A stretch of 23,144 nucleotides of DNA from JBDSSS01 sp038224055 (GTDB taxonomy: Bacteria; Actinomycetota; Actinomycetes; Actinomycetales; Dermatophilaceae): assembly GCA_038224055.1 (NCBI GenBank), contig JBBRGO010000021.1, positions 1 to 23,144 on the forward strand. Reading direction: 5' to 3'. Position 1 is the first letter of the stretch. Every line of letters begins with the position of its first letter. Shown piece after piece: positions 1 through 6,969 of this stretch. A program made the translations under genes and the position numbers. Below the pieces are notes generated by a model that was not told the origin of the DNA, made no database searches, and was given only the letters and a program-made list of their open reading frames with translations.

Positions 1-123
1 GCCTTCCGGATCGACCTCGCCGCGGCCGACCCCTGGTGGCGCTTCGCCCAGGGCGTGCTCCTCGCCCTCGTCGTCTTCCTCGCCGTCCCCTTCGGCAACC
101 GTCGATCGAGGAGGCGCGCATGA
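1..123 (+). CDS. C-terminal end of a membrane protein, probably a glycosyltransferase (partial)
   Basis: Only the last 40 codons are in the window; the frame is open from base 1 and stops with TGA at 121-123. The visible protein has one hydrophobic segment (about residues 16-33 of the fragment, LLALVVFLAVPF region) followed by an arginine-rich tail (RRSRRRA), as expected for a last transmembrane helix with a positive cytoplasmic end. Its stop overlaps the start of the DUF5719 gene (ATGA), so the two are probably translated together. In related actinobacteria the gene before DUF5719 is usually a large family 2 glycosyltransferase with C-terminal membrane helices. That identity comes from context only, since no catalytic part is visible. 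Confidence 0.5.
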   Translation, partial: AFRIDLAAADPWWRFAQGVLLALVVFLAVPFGNRRSRRRA

Positions 124-1607
124 TCCGCCTGTCCGGCCCGCTGCGGGCCACGGCCCTGGCCCTCGCCGCCGCCGCCCTGGCCTTCGGGGCCGCGAGGAGC
201 ACCGCCTCCGTGCAGCTCGCCGCCCCGCACGAGGCCGCAGGCCTGCCCGAGTCGTCCGACGTCCTCGTCGAGGACGCGACGCTCGTGTGCCCCGGACAGC
301 AGCGGGTCGGCGGAGAGTCGCTGCGCGACGTCGCAGGTACCGTGACCGTGGCGTCGGGCGCCGCACCCCTCACCGCGCTCCCGGGAGCCCTCACCGCCAG
401 GCCGAGCGACACGGGCACGGTGACCGTGACGAGCAGCGGGGCGGGCACGCCGACCGTCGACGGAGGATCCCGAGCCGGGGTGCGGACCGCCGCGGTGGCC
501 GGCACGTCCACCGACCCGGTGCTCGTGACCGGCTCTGGCGGGCTGGCTCCCGGCCTCGTCGGCACCCAGACGTGGCGGCACCGCGGCGATGACGACCGCG
601 GTCTCGTCGTCACCCCCTGCCAGGTCCCGTCGTCGGACGTCTGGCTCGTCGGTGGCGGGGGCGGGCCCTCCCGCACCGAGCGCGTCATCGTCACCAACCC
701 GGGCGCGAACGCCGTCGCGGTCAGCCTCGACCTCTACGGCGCCACGGGGCCCGTCGCCGCCGACCAGGCCCGCGGCCTGTCCGTCCCGCCTCGGGGACGC
801 ATCGTCCTGTCCCTCGACGCCCTCGCCCCCGGCGAGGTCTCTCCGGCCGTCCACGTCATCGCCACGGGCGGCGTCGTCTCGGCCGTCCTCGACGATGCCT
901 GGATCGACGGTGCGACCGGGCGCGGCACCGACGACGCCACGCGCTCGGCCTCCCCGGCCACCGACGTCATCGTGCCCGGTGTCGACGTCGGCGGCGTGAC
1001 CGCGCTGCGTCTCGTCAACCCCGGGGCCGCCGAGGCCCTCGTGCAGGTCCGCGTCCTCACCGCGACGGGGCCGAGCCAACCGACCGAGCTGCGCGCCGTG
1101 CGCGTGCCCGCCGAGTCGACGACGGACGTCCGGCTCGACCTGCCCGCGGGAGGCGTGGGCCTACGGCTCGTCTCCGACCAGCCCGTGACGGCCGGGGCCT
1201 ACGTCGAGCGTCGGGCGGCCACCGGCGCCGACCGGATGGGCGACTTCGGCTGGGCGCCGGCGACGTCCCCGGTGCGGTCGACGGCCGGGCTGCTCCTGCC
1301 CGGCCTCGAGGGAGCGGGCGCCACCACCTCGCTGCTGCTCTCCGCCGGTCCGGCCGCGGAGGTGACCGTCACCCTCACGACGGGAGGAGCCGACACCACG
1401 AAGGTCGTCGCAGTCGCCGCCGACTCGACGGTCACCGTGCCCGTCGGGGCCGCGACGAGCGTCTGGCTCCGGGTCGACTCCGGTGAGGTCCACGCCGCCG
1501 CCACCGTGAGCGGCACCGACGGCGGGGCGCCCTTCTTCTCCGTCGCCGCCATCACCGGGGCCCCGGTCAGCGCGCTGGCCATCCCGGTGCGCCAGGTGCG
1601 TCGCTGA
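120..1607 (+). CDS. DUF5719 family secreted or membrane-anchored protein
   Basis: 495 aa. The ATG at 120 is chosen because it overlaps the upstream stop (ATGA) and has GAGGAGG about 6 nt before it; the frame is open further upstream only as an arginine/proline-rich shadow. Residues about 7-33 form a hydrophobic, alanine-rich signal peptide or anchor. The rest is rich in Val, Thr, Gly and Asp with repeated beta-sandwich-like stretches such as the TNPGANAVAVSLDLYG region. This pattern, with two conserved-looking cysteines (LVCPG and VTPCQV), is what I recognise as DUF5719. The role is unknown; position beside a glycosyltransferase and sugar-phosphate genes suggests a cell-envelope function. It converges with the minus-strand gene ending 7 nt downstream. 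Confidence 0.75.
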   Translation: MIRLSGPLRATALALAAAALAFGAARSTASVQLAAPHEAAGLPESSDVLVEDATLVCPGQQRVGGESLRDVAGTVTVASGAAPLTALPGALTARPSDTGTVTVTSSGAGTPTVDGGSRAGVRTAAVAGTSTDPVLVTGSGGLAPGLVGTQTWRHRGDDDRGLVVTPCQVPSSDVWLVGGGGGPSRTERVIVTNPGANAVAVSLDLYGATGPVAADQARGLSVPPRGRIVLSLDALAPGEVSPAVHVIATGGVVSAVLDDAWIDGATGRGTDDATRSASPATDVIVPGVDVGGVTALRLVNPGAAEALVQVRVLTATGPSQPTELRAVRVPAESTTDVRLDLPAGGVGLRLVSDQPVTAGAYVERRAATGADRMGDFGWAPATSPVRSTAGLLLPGLEGAGATTSLLLSAGPAAEVTVTLTTGGADTTKVVAVAADSTVTVPVGAATSVWLRVDSGEVHAAATVSGTDGGAPFFSVAAITGAPVSALAIPVRQVRR

Positions 1608-1614
1608 CCCCTCG

Positions 1615-2046
1615 TCAGTCCCGCGAGTCGCCGAAACCGGGGTCGAGCTCCTCGGGGGTGACGCCCATCAGCCCGGCCACCTGCTCCGTGACGATGTCCG
1701 CGATGAGCGCCGCCTTGTCCCGCGCATCGGTGACCCGCGTCTCGACCGGCCGTCGGTAGACGACGATCCGGGCCGGCTGTCCGCCGGAGGCGGGGTAGAG
1801 GCGTCCGAGGGGGACCTCCCGGTGGTCCCACGGGGCCAGGCCCCGGGGCACGTCCTCGACGGCGAACTCCACGACCGGGAAGGCTCGACCGCACGTGGCC
1901 TCGAGCCGCGCGGCGGCATCGAGGACGTAGTCGTCGAAGGCGTCCCGACGACTCTTCATCGCCGGGACGGGGGGCCACGCCAACGGGCCCCGGTGGCCGC
2001 GGCCGTGACGGTCCCGTCGGCGCGACGGGTCGGGACGCGTGCTCAC
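1615..2046 (-). CDS. Metallopeptidase (zincin-like) family protein lacking HExxH
   Basis: 143 aa, GTG start at 2046. The start is supported by TAGAGT 6 nt upstream (leaderless layout) and by the N-terminal RDRHGRGHRGPL stretch, which I recall as conserved in actinobacterial homologues; an internal ATG at 1959 would remove it. The body (FDDYVLDAAARLE to PEELDPGFGD) matches the small zincin-like family (Rv3259 type). Where the family's zinc motif HExxH would sit, residues 120-124 read TEQVA: Glu121 remains but both histidines are gone, so peptidase activity is doubtful. It is divergent from DUF3499, as I recall for Rv3259/Rv3258c in mycobacteria. Function unknown. Confidence 0.8.
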   Translation of the reverse strand: MSTRPDPSRRRDRHGRGHRGPLAWPPVPAMKSRRDAFDDYVLDAAARLEATCGRAFPVVEFAVEDVPRGLAPWDHREVPLGRLYPASGGQPARIVVYRRPVETRVTDARDKAALIADIVTEQVAGLMGVTPEELDPGFGDSRD

Positions 2047-2052
2047 GCCACC

Positions 2053-2058
2053 ACTCTA
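2053..2058 (-). promoter_or_regulatory. -10 element (TAGAGT) of the metallopeptidase-like gene
   Basis: On the minus strand TAGAGT lies 6 nt before the GTG at 2046, so transcription would begin at or next to the start codon and give a leaderless mRNA. No clear -35 hexamer is visible. The same hexamer and spacing recur on the plus strand before DUF3499 and manB. Confidence 0.55.
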
Positions 2059-2130
2059 GTTCGCCGGACGGCCGACCCCGGAGCCTCGTCGACTCCGGCG
2101 TGGGGGCTCGGTCGCGTCCTCGACGGCGAC

Positions 2131-2136
2131 TAGAGT
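2131..2136 (+). promoter_or_regulatory. -10 element (TAGAGT) of the DUF3499 gene
   Basis: TAGAGT lies 8 nt before the GTG at 2145 and about 75 bp from the opposing TAGAGT at 2053-2058, forming a compact divergent promoter region. The spacing implies a leaderless or nearly leaderless transcript; no Shine-Dalgarno sequence is visible before the GTG. Confidence 0.5.
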
Positions 2137-2144
2137 CCACGATC

Positions 2145-2582
2145 GTGGGTCTGACACGTGGATGTTCCAAGACGGGGTGCTCCCGTCCGGCGGTGGCGAC
2201 GCTCACCTACGCCTACGCCGACCGCGCCGTCGTCCTCGGCCCCCTCGCCACGTATGCCGAGCCGCACACCTACGACCTGTGTCGTGAGCACGCCGAGCGC
2301 ATGACGGCTCCCCGCGGGTGGGACGTGGTCCGCCTCGGCGGGGACTATCCCGAGCCGGCCCTCGCCACCGACGACCTGCTGGCACTGGCCGACGCCGTCC
2401 GCGAGGCCGGCCGTCCCCGCACGCCGCGCCCGGGCGCGCAGTCGAGGGCCACCGAGGCGGCCGAAGCGGCCGAAGCGGCAGGGGAGCGCGGGTCGCCTCG
2501 CAGCCAGGCGGCGACAGAGGCGGGCTCGGGTGCCGTCGAGGCGGGACGGCGCGGTCACCTGCGCATCCTGCGCGACAGCTGA
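2145..2582 (+). CDS. DUF3499 family protein (possible zinc-binding)
   Basis: 145 aa. The GTG at 2145 is chosen over an upstream in-frame start because the family begins right before the CSxxxCSRPAVATLTY segment and because TAGAGT precedes this GTG. The conserved core covers residues 1-65: Cys7 and Cys12, then LGPLATYAEPHTYDLC with Cys46-x2-His49, and TAPRGWDVVRL. Two Cys plus a CxxH suggest one zinc site. From about residue 80 the protein is low-complexity, with a short (AAE) repeat, and is probably disordered. This matches the Rv3258c-type proteins found beside phosphomannomutase in actinobacteria. The biochemical role is unknown. manB starts 17 nt downstream with its own -10-like element. 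Confidence 0.85.
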   Translation: MGLTRGCSKTGCSRPAVATLTYAYADRAVVLGPLATYAEPHTYDLCREHAERMTAPRGWDVVRLGGDYPEPALATDDLLALADAVREAGRPRTPRPGAQSRATEAAEAAEAAGERGSPRSQAATEAGSGAVEAGRRGHLRILRDS

Positions 2583-2586
2583 GCAC

Positions 2587-2592
2587 TAGAGT
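2587..2592 (+). promoter_or_regulatory. -10 element (TAGAGT) of manB
   Basis: TAGAGT sits between the DUF3499 stop (2580-2582) and the manB GTG at 2600, with a 7-nt gap. manB therefore probably has its own leaderless promoter in addition to any read-through from DUF3499. No Shine-Dalgarno sequence is seen. Confidence 0.5.
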
Positions 2593-2599
2593 CGTCGCC

Positions 2600-4036
2600 G
2601 TGCCGACTCTCGCCGACTTCATCAAGGCCTACGACGTCCGGGGCCTCGTTCCCGACCAGCTCTCGCCCGAGGTCGCGCGTGTCATCGGTGCCGCCTTCGC
2701 GGAAGTGGTCGCCCTCCCCGACGGCCACCGCGCGGTCGTCGTGGGGCATGACATGCGCCCGAGCTCGCCGGAGCTCTCGCGGGCCTTCGCCGACGGCGTC
2801 ACCTCGCGCGGCGTCGACGTCACCCTCATCGGGCTCTGCTCCACCGACGGGCTCTACTACGCGAGCGGTGCGCTCGACCGGCCCGGCGCGATGTTCACGG
2901 CGAGCCACAACCCGGCGTCCTACAACGGCATCAAGCTGTGCCGATCGGCCGCCCGCCCCGTCGGCCAGGACTCCGGCCTCGGCGAGATCCGGGACCTCGC
3001 GCAGTGGCTGCTCGACAGCGGCTCCACGCTGCCGGACCCGCGACACCCGCACGGGGTCGTCGACGAGCGCGACGTGCTCGCCGACTATGCCGCATTCCTG
3101 CGCGGACTCGTGGACCTGTCGGGGTCGCGCCACCTCACGGTCGTCGTCGACGCGGGCAACGGCATGGGGGGCCACACCGTTCCGGCCGTGCTGGGCACTG
3201 GCGCCGGCCTCCCCGAGCTGCCGCTGACGATCATCCCGCTCTACTTCGAGCTCGACGGGACCTTCCCCAACCACGAGGCGAACCCGCTCGACCCGGCCAA
3301 CCTCGTCGACCTCCAGGCGGCCGTCGTCGAGCACGGCGCCGACCTGGGGCTCGCCTTCGACGGTGACGCCGACCGCTGCTTCGTCGTCGACGCCGAGGGT
3401 CAACCCGTCTCACCCTCGGCGATCACCGGCCTCGTCGCCACCCGGGAGATCGCCCGGGCGCGGGCTGGTGGGGAGTCCGACGTGACCATCGTGCACAACG
3501 TCATCTCCAGCGCCGCAGTCGCCGAGATCGTTCGCGAGCACGGCGCCACCCCGTTGCGCACCCGGGTCGGCCACTCCTTCATCAAGGGCGAGATGGCCCG
3601 GTCCGGAGCCGTCTTCGGTGGGGAGCACTCAGCCCACTACTACTTCCGCGACTTCTGGTTCGCCGACACCGGCATGCTCGCCGCGCTCCACGTCCTCGCG
3701 GCCCTCGGGGAGCAGGATCGAGCCCTCACGGAGCTGACCGACGAGTTCGAACGCTACGTCGCCTCGGGTGAGATCAACAGCACGGTGCCCGACCAGGCGG
3801 CTGCGGTGGAGGGAATTCGAGGCTGGGCGGCTGGGCGCGGCGGTGGCACCGACGAGCTCGACGGGCTCACGGTGAGCTGCCCGGAGGGGGAGACTCCCTC
3901 GTGGTGGTTCAACGTCCGGGCCTCCAACACAGAGCCCCTGCTCCGGCTCAATGTCGAGGCGGCCGATCATGAGACGATGGAACGGATCCGTGACGACGTG
4001 CTCGCGCTGATCCGCGGCGACGGAGGAGAGTCATGA
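2600..4036 (+). CDS. manB: Phosphomannomutase/phosphoglucomutase
   Basis: 478 aa, GTG start at 2600 supported by the TAGAGT box and by the canonical beginning (FIKAYDVRG). It interconverts mannose-6-phosphate and mannose-1-phosphate (possibly also the glucose phosphates) in the cytoplasm, feeding GDP-mannose for cell-envelope mannosylation. All alpha-D-phosphohexomutase landmarks are present: catalytic phosphoserine Ser102 in TASHNP, the metal loop DGDADR at 254-259, the sugar-binding GEHS at 341-344, and the phosphate-binding RASNTEP starting at Arg440. Length is normal for the family. Its stop overlaps the next gene's ATG (ATGA at 4033-4036), so it is translationally coupled to the Trm112-like gene and then the SIS gene. 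Mannose versus glucose preference cannot be read from sequence. Confidence 0.93.
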   Translation: MPTLADFIKAYDVRGLVPDQLSPEVARVIGAAFAEVVALPDGHRAVVVGHDMRPSSPELSRAFADGVTSRGVDVTLIGLCSTDGLYYASGALDRPGAMFTASHNPASYNGIKLCRSAARPVGQDSGLGEIRDLAQWLLDSGSTLPDPRHPHGVVDERDVLADYAAFLRGLVDLSGSRHLTVVVDAGNGMGGHTVPAVLGTGAGLPELPLTIIPLYFELDGTFPNHEANPLDPANLVDLQAAVVEHGADLGLAFDGDADRCFVVDAEGQPVSPSAITGLVATREIARARAGGESDVTIVHNVISSAAVAEIVREHGATPLRTRVGHSFIKGEMARSGAVFGGEHSAHYYFRDFWFADTGMLAALHVLAALGEQDRALTELTDEFERYVASGEINSTVPDQAAAVEGIRGWAAGRGGGTDELDGLTVSCPEGETPSWWFNVRASNTEPLLRLNVEAADHETMERIRDDVLALIRGDGGES

Positions 4037-4269
4037 GCGACAGCGCCACCCAAGACGACAGCGCCACCCAAGACGCAGGACGAGCCGCGGACGGCATCGA
4101 GCCGTGGCTCCGCGACATCATCAGGTGCCCGCGGTGCACCGGACCCCTCACCGACGCACGGGGCGCCGACGGTGCCGAGCTGCACTGCGCGGCCTGCTCG
4201 CTCGCCTACTCGGTGGACGACGGCGTGCCGGTCCTGCTCGTGGACCTCGCCCGGCAGCTCGGCGACTGA
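4033..4269 (+). CDS. Trm112-like zinc-ribbon protein
   Basis: 78 aa, starting at the ATG inside the manB stop, with GGAGGAGAG just upstream as ribosome binding site. The Trm112 core is clear: CPRC (Cys32, Cys35), then HCAAC (Cys52, Cys55), then the hydrophobic DDGVPVLLVDLAR end. Four cysteines form one zinc ribbon. Known Trm112 proteins activate methyltransferases, but the partner of bacterial single-domain members in this locus is not known; the location between manB and a sugar-isomerase gene is conserved in actinobacteria as I recall. The first 20 residues are a charged extension carrying an exact six-residue duplication (DSATQD twice). Confidence 0.85.
   Translation: MSDSATQDDSATQDAGRAADGIEPWLRDIIRCPRCTGPLTDARGADGAELHCAACSLAYSVDDGVPVLLVDLARQLGD
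4039..4074 (+). repeat. Exact 18-bp tandem duplication in the Trm112-like gene
   Basis: Two adjacent identical 18-bp units (4039-4056 and 4057-4074) each encode Asp-Ser-Ala-Thr-Gln-Asp. There are no mismatches even at third codon positions, which points to a recent slippage duplication. It lies in the N-terminal extension before the zinc ribbon and keeps the frame. Confidence 0.95.
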
Positions 4270-4281
4270 CCGGCACCCGGG

Positions 4282-5466
4282 ATGTTCGACGAGGCGCGGC
4301 TCGACGACGAGGAGCAGATCGCCCGTCTCGATCGCGGTGACACCCTCCGCGCCCTCGCGAGCGCGGGGGCACAGGTCCGCCGGACTGCCTCCGCCGCGCA
4401 GGATGCCGGCCTGCACCGCCTCGACGGGCTGAACCCCCGGGGTGTCGTCGTGGCGGCCACGGGCGGCTCGGCCGCCGTCGCCGACCTCTTCGAGGCGGCC
4501 ACGCGGGGCAGTGGCGCCATCCCGGTCGAGAGCTGCCGGTCCGGGCCGTTGCCCGGGTGGGTCGGCGCCCTCGACCTCGTCATCGCCGTCTCCCAGTCGG
4601 GTCGGGCCTCGCAGTCCCTCGAGCTCGCGGCGGAGGCGGCCCGGCGCGGCGCCATGCTTCTCACCGTCGGCGCGCCCGACTCCCCTCTCGCCGATGTGTC
4701 GGCTCGGGCGCGCGGGATCCACGTGCCCGTCTCGGTGCCCGAGGCCTCCTCCCGCACCTCGATGTGGGCGCAGGTGACACCGGTCCTGCTCGCGGCCGAG
4801 GTGCTCGGCCTGGCCGAGACCGGCGTCGACTGCCTGGCCCGGATCGCCGACGTCCTCGATGCGCGGGCGCAGGACGCGCGTCCGGGGTCCGAGTCCTTCG
4901 TCAACCCGGCCAAGATCCTCGCCACCGAGGTCGCGGAGTCGATCGCGATCGTGCTGGGTGTCGGTGCCTTCGGCGGGGTCGCGGCCCGACGTGCCGCCGC
5001 GATGTTCGGTCGGACCGGGCGGGTCCCGGTGGCGTCGGGGACCCTGCCCGACATGGCCAGCCAGATCGTCGCCTGCTTCGACGGGCCCCTCGCCGGTGGG
5101 GAGTCCGACGACGGTGCGGCGGACGACCTCTTCGTCGACCCCTTTCTCGACGGCCCCACCACCCCACCGCTCCGCCTCGTCATGCTGGGGGAGGGCGACA
5201 GCGCGAGGACACCGACCACGGGGTCGGGTCCCGGGGCCGAGGGGGTGGCCGGGGAACGCGAGCTCGTGGCGACGGTCGTCGAGGCGGCCCGGGACGCCGG
5301 CGTGCGGGTCTCGCACGTCGACGCCCTCGACGCCGACCCCCTGCTGCGGCTCGCGTGGCACGTCGCCCTCACCGACTTCGCCGCGACCTACCTCGCGATC
5401 GGTCAGGGTTTCGACCCGGCGACCTCGCCGCACGTGCGCCTGCTCAGGGGCTCGCGCTCCCGGTGA
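4282..5466 (+). CDS. SIS-domain phosphosugar isomerase-like protein (bacterial PGI/PMI-type)
   Basis: 394 aa. The ATG at 4282 lies 12 nt after the Trm112-like stop; the ribosome site is weak. An N-terminal helical part (1-45) leads into a SIS fold (about 50-165) with the phosphosugar-binding SQSG at 104-107, then a C-terminal domain like that of bifunctional phosphoglucose/phosphomannose isomerases (NPAKILATEVAES to LTDFAATYLAIGQGFDP). A variable acidic or Gly-rich loop lies around residues 272-325. It corresponds to the Rv3256c-type gene next to manB. Position suggests interconversion of fructose-6-phosphate with mannose-6- or glucose-6-phosphate upstream of ManB, but activity of this group is not established by sequence. 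A dedicated manA, which I expect next in many actinobacteria, is absent here. Confidence 0.8.
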   Translation: MFDEARLDDEEQIARLDRGDTLRALASAGAQVRRTASAAQDAGLHRLDGLNPRGVVVAATGGSAAVADLFEAATRGSGAIPVESCRSGPLPGWVGALDLVIAVSQSGRASQSLELAAEAARRGAMLLTVGAPDSPLADVSARARGIHVPVSVPEASSRTSMWAQVTPVLLAAEVLGLAETGVDCLARIADVLDARAQDARPGSESFVNPAKILATEVAESIAIVLGVGAFGGVAARRAAAMFGRTGRVPVASGTLPDMASQIVACFDGPLAGGESDDGAADDLFVDPFLDGPTTPPLRLVMLGEGDSARTPTTGSGPGAEGVAGERELVATVVEAARDAGVRVSHVDALDADPLLRLAWHVALTDFAATYLAIGQGFDPATSPHVRLLRGSRSR

Positions 5467-5506
5467 CGTCGGGGCGGCCCCGGCGGCCCACACTCCCTTC
5501 CGGCCG

Positions 5507-5512
5507 TAGGGT
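5507..5512 (+). promoter_or_regulatory. -10 element (TAGGGT) of mtr
   Basis: TAGGGT lies 6 nt before the GTG at 5519 in the 52-nt gap after the SIS gene. The spacing is that of a leaderless transcript. There is no recognisable Shine-Dalgarno sequence, which favours this reading. Confidence 0.5.
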
Positions 5513-5518
5513 GCTCGT

Positions 5519-6913
5519 GTGACTCAGCACTTCGACCTGGCCATCATCGGCACCGGCTCGGGCAACTCCCTCGTGACCGCCGACTTCGACGACAAGCGCG
5601 TGGCGATCATCGAGTCGGGGGTCTTCGGGGGCACCTGTCTCAACGTCGGCTGCATCCCGACGAAGATGTTCGTGTATGCCGCTGAGGTCGCCGACACCAT
5701 CCGGCATGCGGGACGCTTCGGCATCGACGGGCGGGTCGACGCGGTCCGGTGGCGGGACATCCGGGACCGGGTCTTCGGCCGGATCGACCCGATCGCCGAG
5801 GGCGGGAAGAACTGGCGGATCGTCGGGCCCAACACGACGGCCTTCCTCGGCCGGGCCCGGTTCACCGGTGAGCGTGAGCTCACGGTGGACCTCCACGACG
5901 GCGCGACCGCGACCCTGACCGCCGACCAGGTCGTCGTCGCCACCGGCGCGCACCCCCACGTCCCGGAGGTCGTCCTCGAGTCGGGGGTCGCCTTCCACAC
6001 CTCCGACACCGTCATGCGGATCGACGAGCTGCCCGAGCGGATGGCGATCATCGGCGGCGGTTACATCGCCGTGGAGATGGCGCACGTCTTCGCCTCGCTC
6101 GGCGTGCAGGTCACCGTGCTCGCGCGCGGCCCGCTGCTGCTCCGCCAGCTCGACGACGACCTCTCCCGCCGCTTCACCGCGATCGCCCGCGACCGGTGGG
6201 ACGTGCGGACCGGCGTCGAGGTGCACGCGATCGAGGCCGTCGGCAACGACGGCGGGGCGCGCCTCGCCCTCGGCGTCGAGGGGAACCTCGAGACGGACCT
6301 CATCCTCGTCGCGACGGGACGCACGCCGAACTCCACCGACATGGGTCTCGAGCTCGCCGGGGTGCGCTGCCAGCCCGACGGCCGCGTCGCCGTCGACGCG
6401 TTCGGTCGGACGAGCGCCGCCGGGGTGTGGTCGCTCGGCGACGTCAGCTCGACGCACCAGCTCAAGCACGTCGCCAACGCCGAGGCGCGGGCCGTCGCCC
6501 ACAACCTCGCGCACCCGGAGGACCTGCGAGGCTTCCCGCACGAGCACGTGCCCTCCGGCATCTTCAGCCACCCCCAGGTCGCGAGCGTGGGGCTGACCGA
6601 GCAGGAGTGTCTCGCCCGGGGCCTGCGGCACGTCTGCGCGATCCAGTCCTACGGCGACACGGCATACGGCTGGGCCATGGAGGACTCCACGAGCATCTGC
6701 AAGGTGATCGCCGACCCGGCCACCGGACTCCTGCTCGGCGCGCACCTGATGGGTCCCCATGCCACGACCCTGATCCAGCCGCTCATCCAGGCGATGGCGT
6801 TCGGCACGCCGGCGCACGAGGTGGCGCGGGGTCAGTACTGGATCCACCCGGCCCTGGCCGAGGTCGTCGAGAACGCACTCCTCGGACTCGAGCTCGAGGC
6901 CGACGACACCTGA
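5519..6913 (+). CDS. mtr: Mycothione reductase (NADPH-dependent flavoprotein disulfide reductase)
   Basis: 464 aa, GTG start. It reduces mycothiol disulfide to mycothiol with NADPH and FAD in the cytoplasm, maintaining the main low-molecular-weight thiol of actinobacteria. Visible features in order: FAD-binding GTGSGN at 11-16; redox pair Cys40 and Cys45 in GGTCLNVGCIPTK; ATGAHP; NADPH-binding GGGYIAVEMA near 180; ATGRTPN; second FAD motif GVWSLGDVSS; and the C-terminal catalytic His443-Glu448 pair (HPALAE). GTGSGN rather than GxGxGG and overall length match mycothione reductase better than glutathione reductase or dihydrolipoamide dehydrogenase. It appears monocistronic, with its own -10-like element and a separate promoter for the following gene. 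Confidence 0.92.
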   Translation: MTQHFDLAIIGTGSGNSLVTADFDDKRVAIIESGVFGGTCLNVGCIPTKMFVYAAEVADTIRHAGRFGIDGRVDAVRWRDIRDRVFGRIDPIAEGGKNWRIVGPNTTAFLGRARFTGERELTVDLHDGATATLTADQVVVATGAHPHVPEVVLESGVAFHTSDTVMRIDELPERMAIIGGGYIAVEMAHVFASLGVQVTVLARGPLLLRQLDDDLSRRFTAIARDRWDVRTGVEVHAIEAVGNDGGARLALGVEGNLETDLILVATGRTPNSTDMGLELAGVRCQPDGRVAVDAFGRTSAAGVWSLGDVSSTHQLKHVANAEARAVAHNLAHPEDLRGFPHEHVPSGIFSHPQVASVGLTEQECLARGLRHVCAIQSYGDTAYGWAMEDSTSICKVIADPATGLLLGAHLMGPHATTLIQPLIQAMAFGTPAHEVARGQYWIHPALAEVVENALLGLELEADDT

Positions 6914-6956
6914 CCCGGCTCGGGCGGCAGGTTCCTGGGTGGCGGCTGGATGCCCC

Positions 6957-6962
6957 TAGGCT
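6957..6962 (+). promoter_or_regulatory. -10 element (TAGGCT) of the cation efflux gene
   Basis: TAGGCT ends 7 nt before the ATG at 6970, again the leaderless spacing. A TTCCTG at 6932-6937 is a possible -35, but its 19-nt spacer is long, so only the -10 is claimed. Confidence 0.45.
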
Positions 6963-6969
6963 GTCCGCC

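Noticed and set aside
36..119. Longer N-terminus for the DUF5719 protein
   Set aside because: The upstream part is an Arg/Pro-rich shadow of the overlapping membrane-protein gene, and a ribosome site precedes the ATG at 120.
2318..2599. Longer N-terminus for phosphomannomutase
   Set aside because: It would overlap DUF3499 in another frame and has shadow composition; the family start is at FIKAYDVRG.
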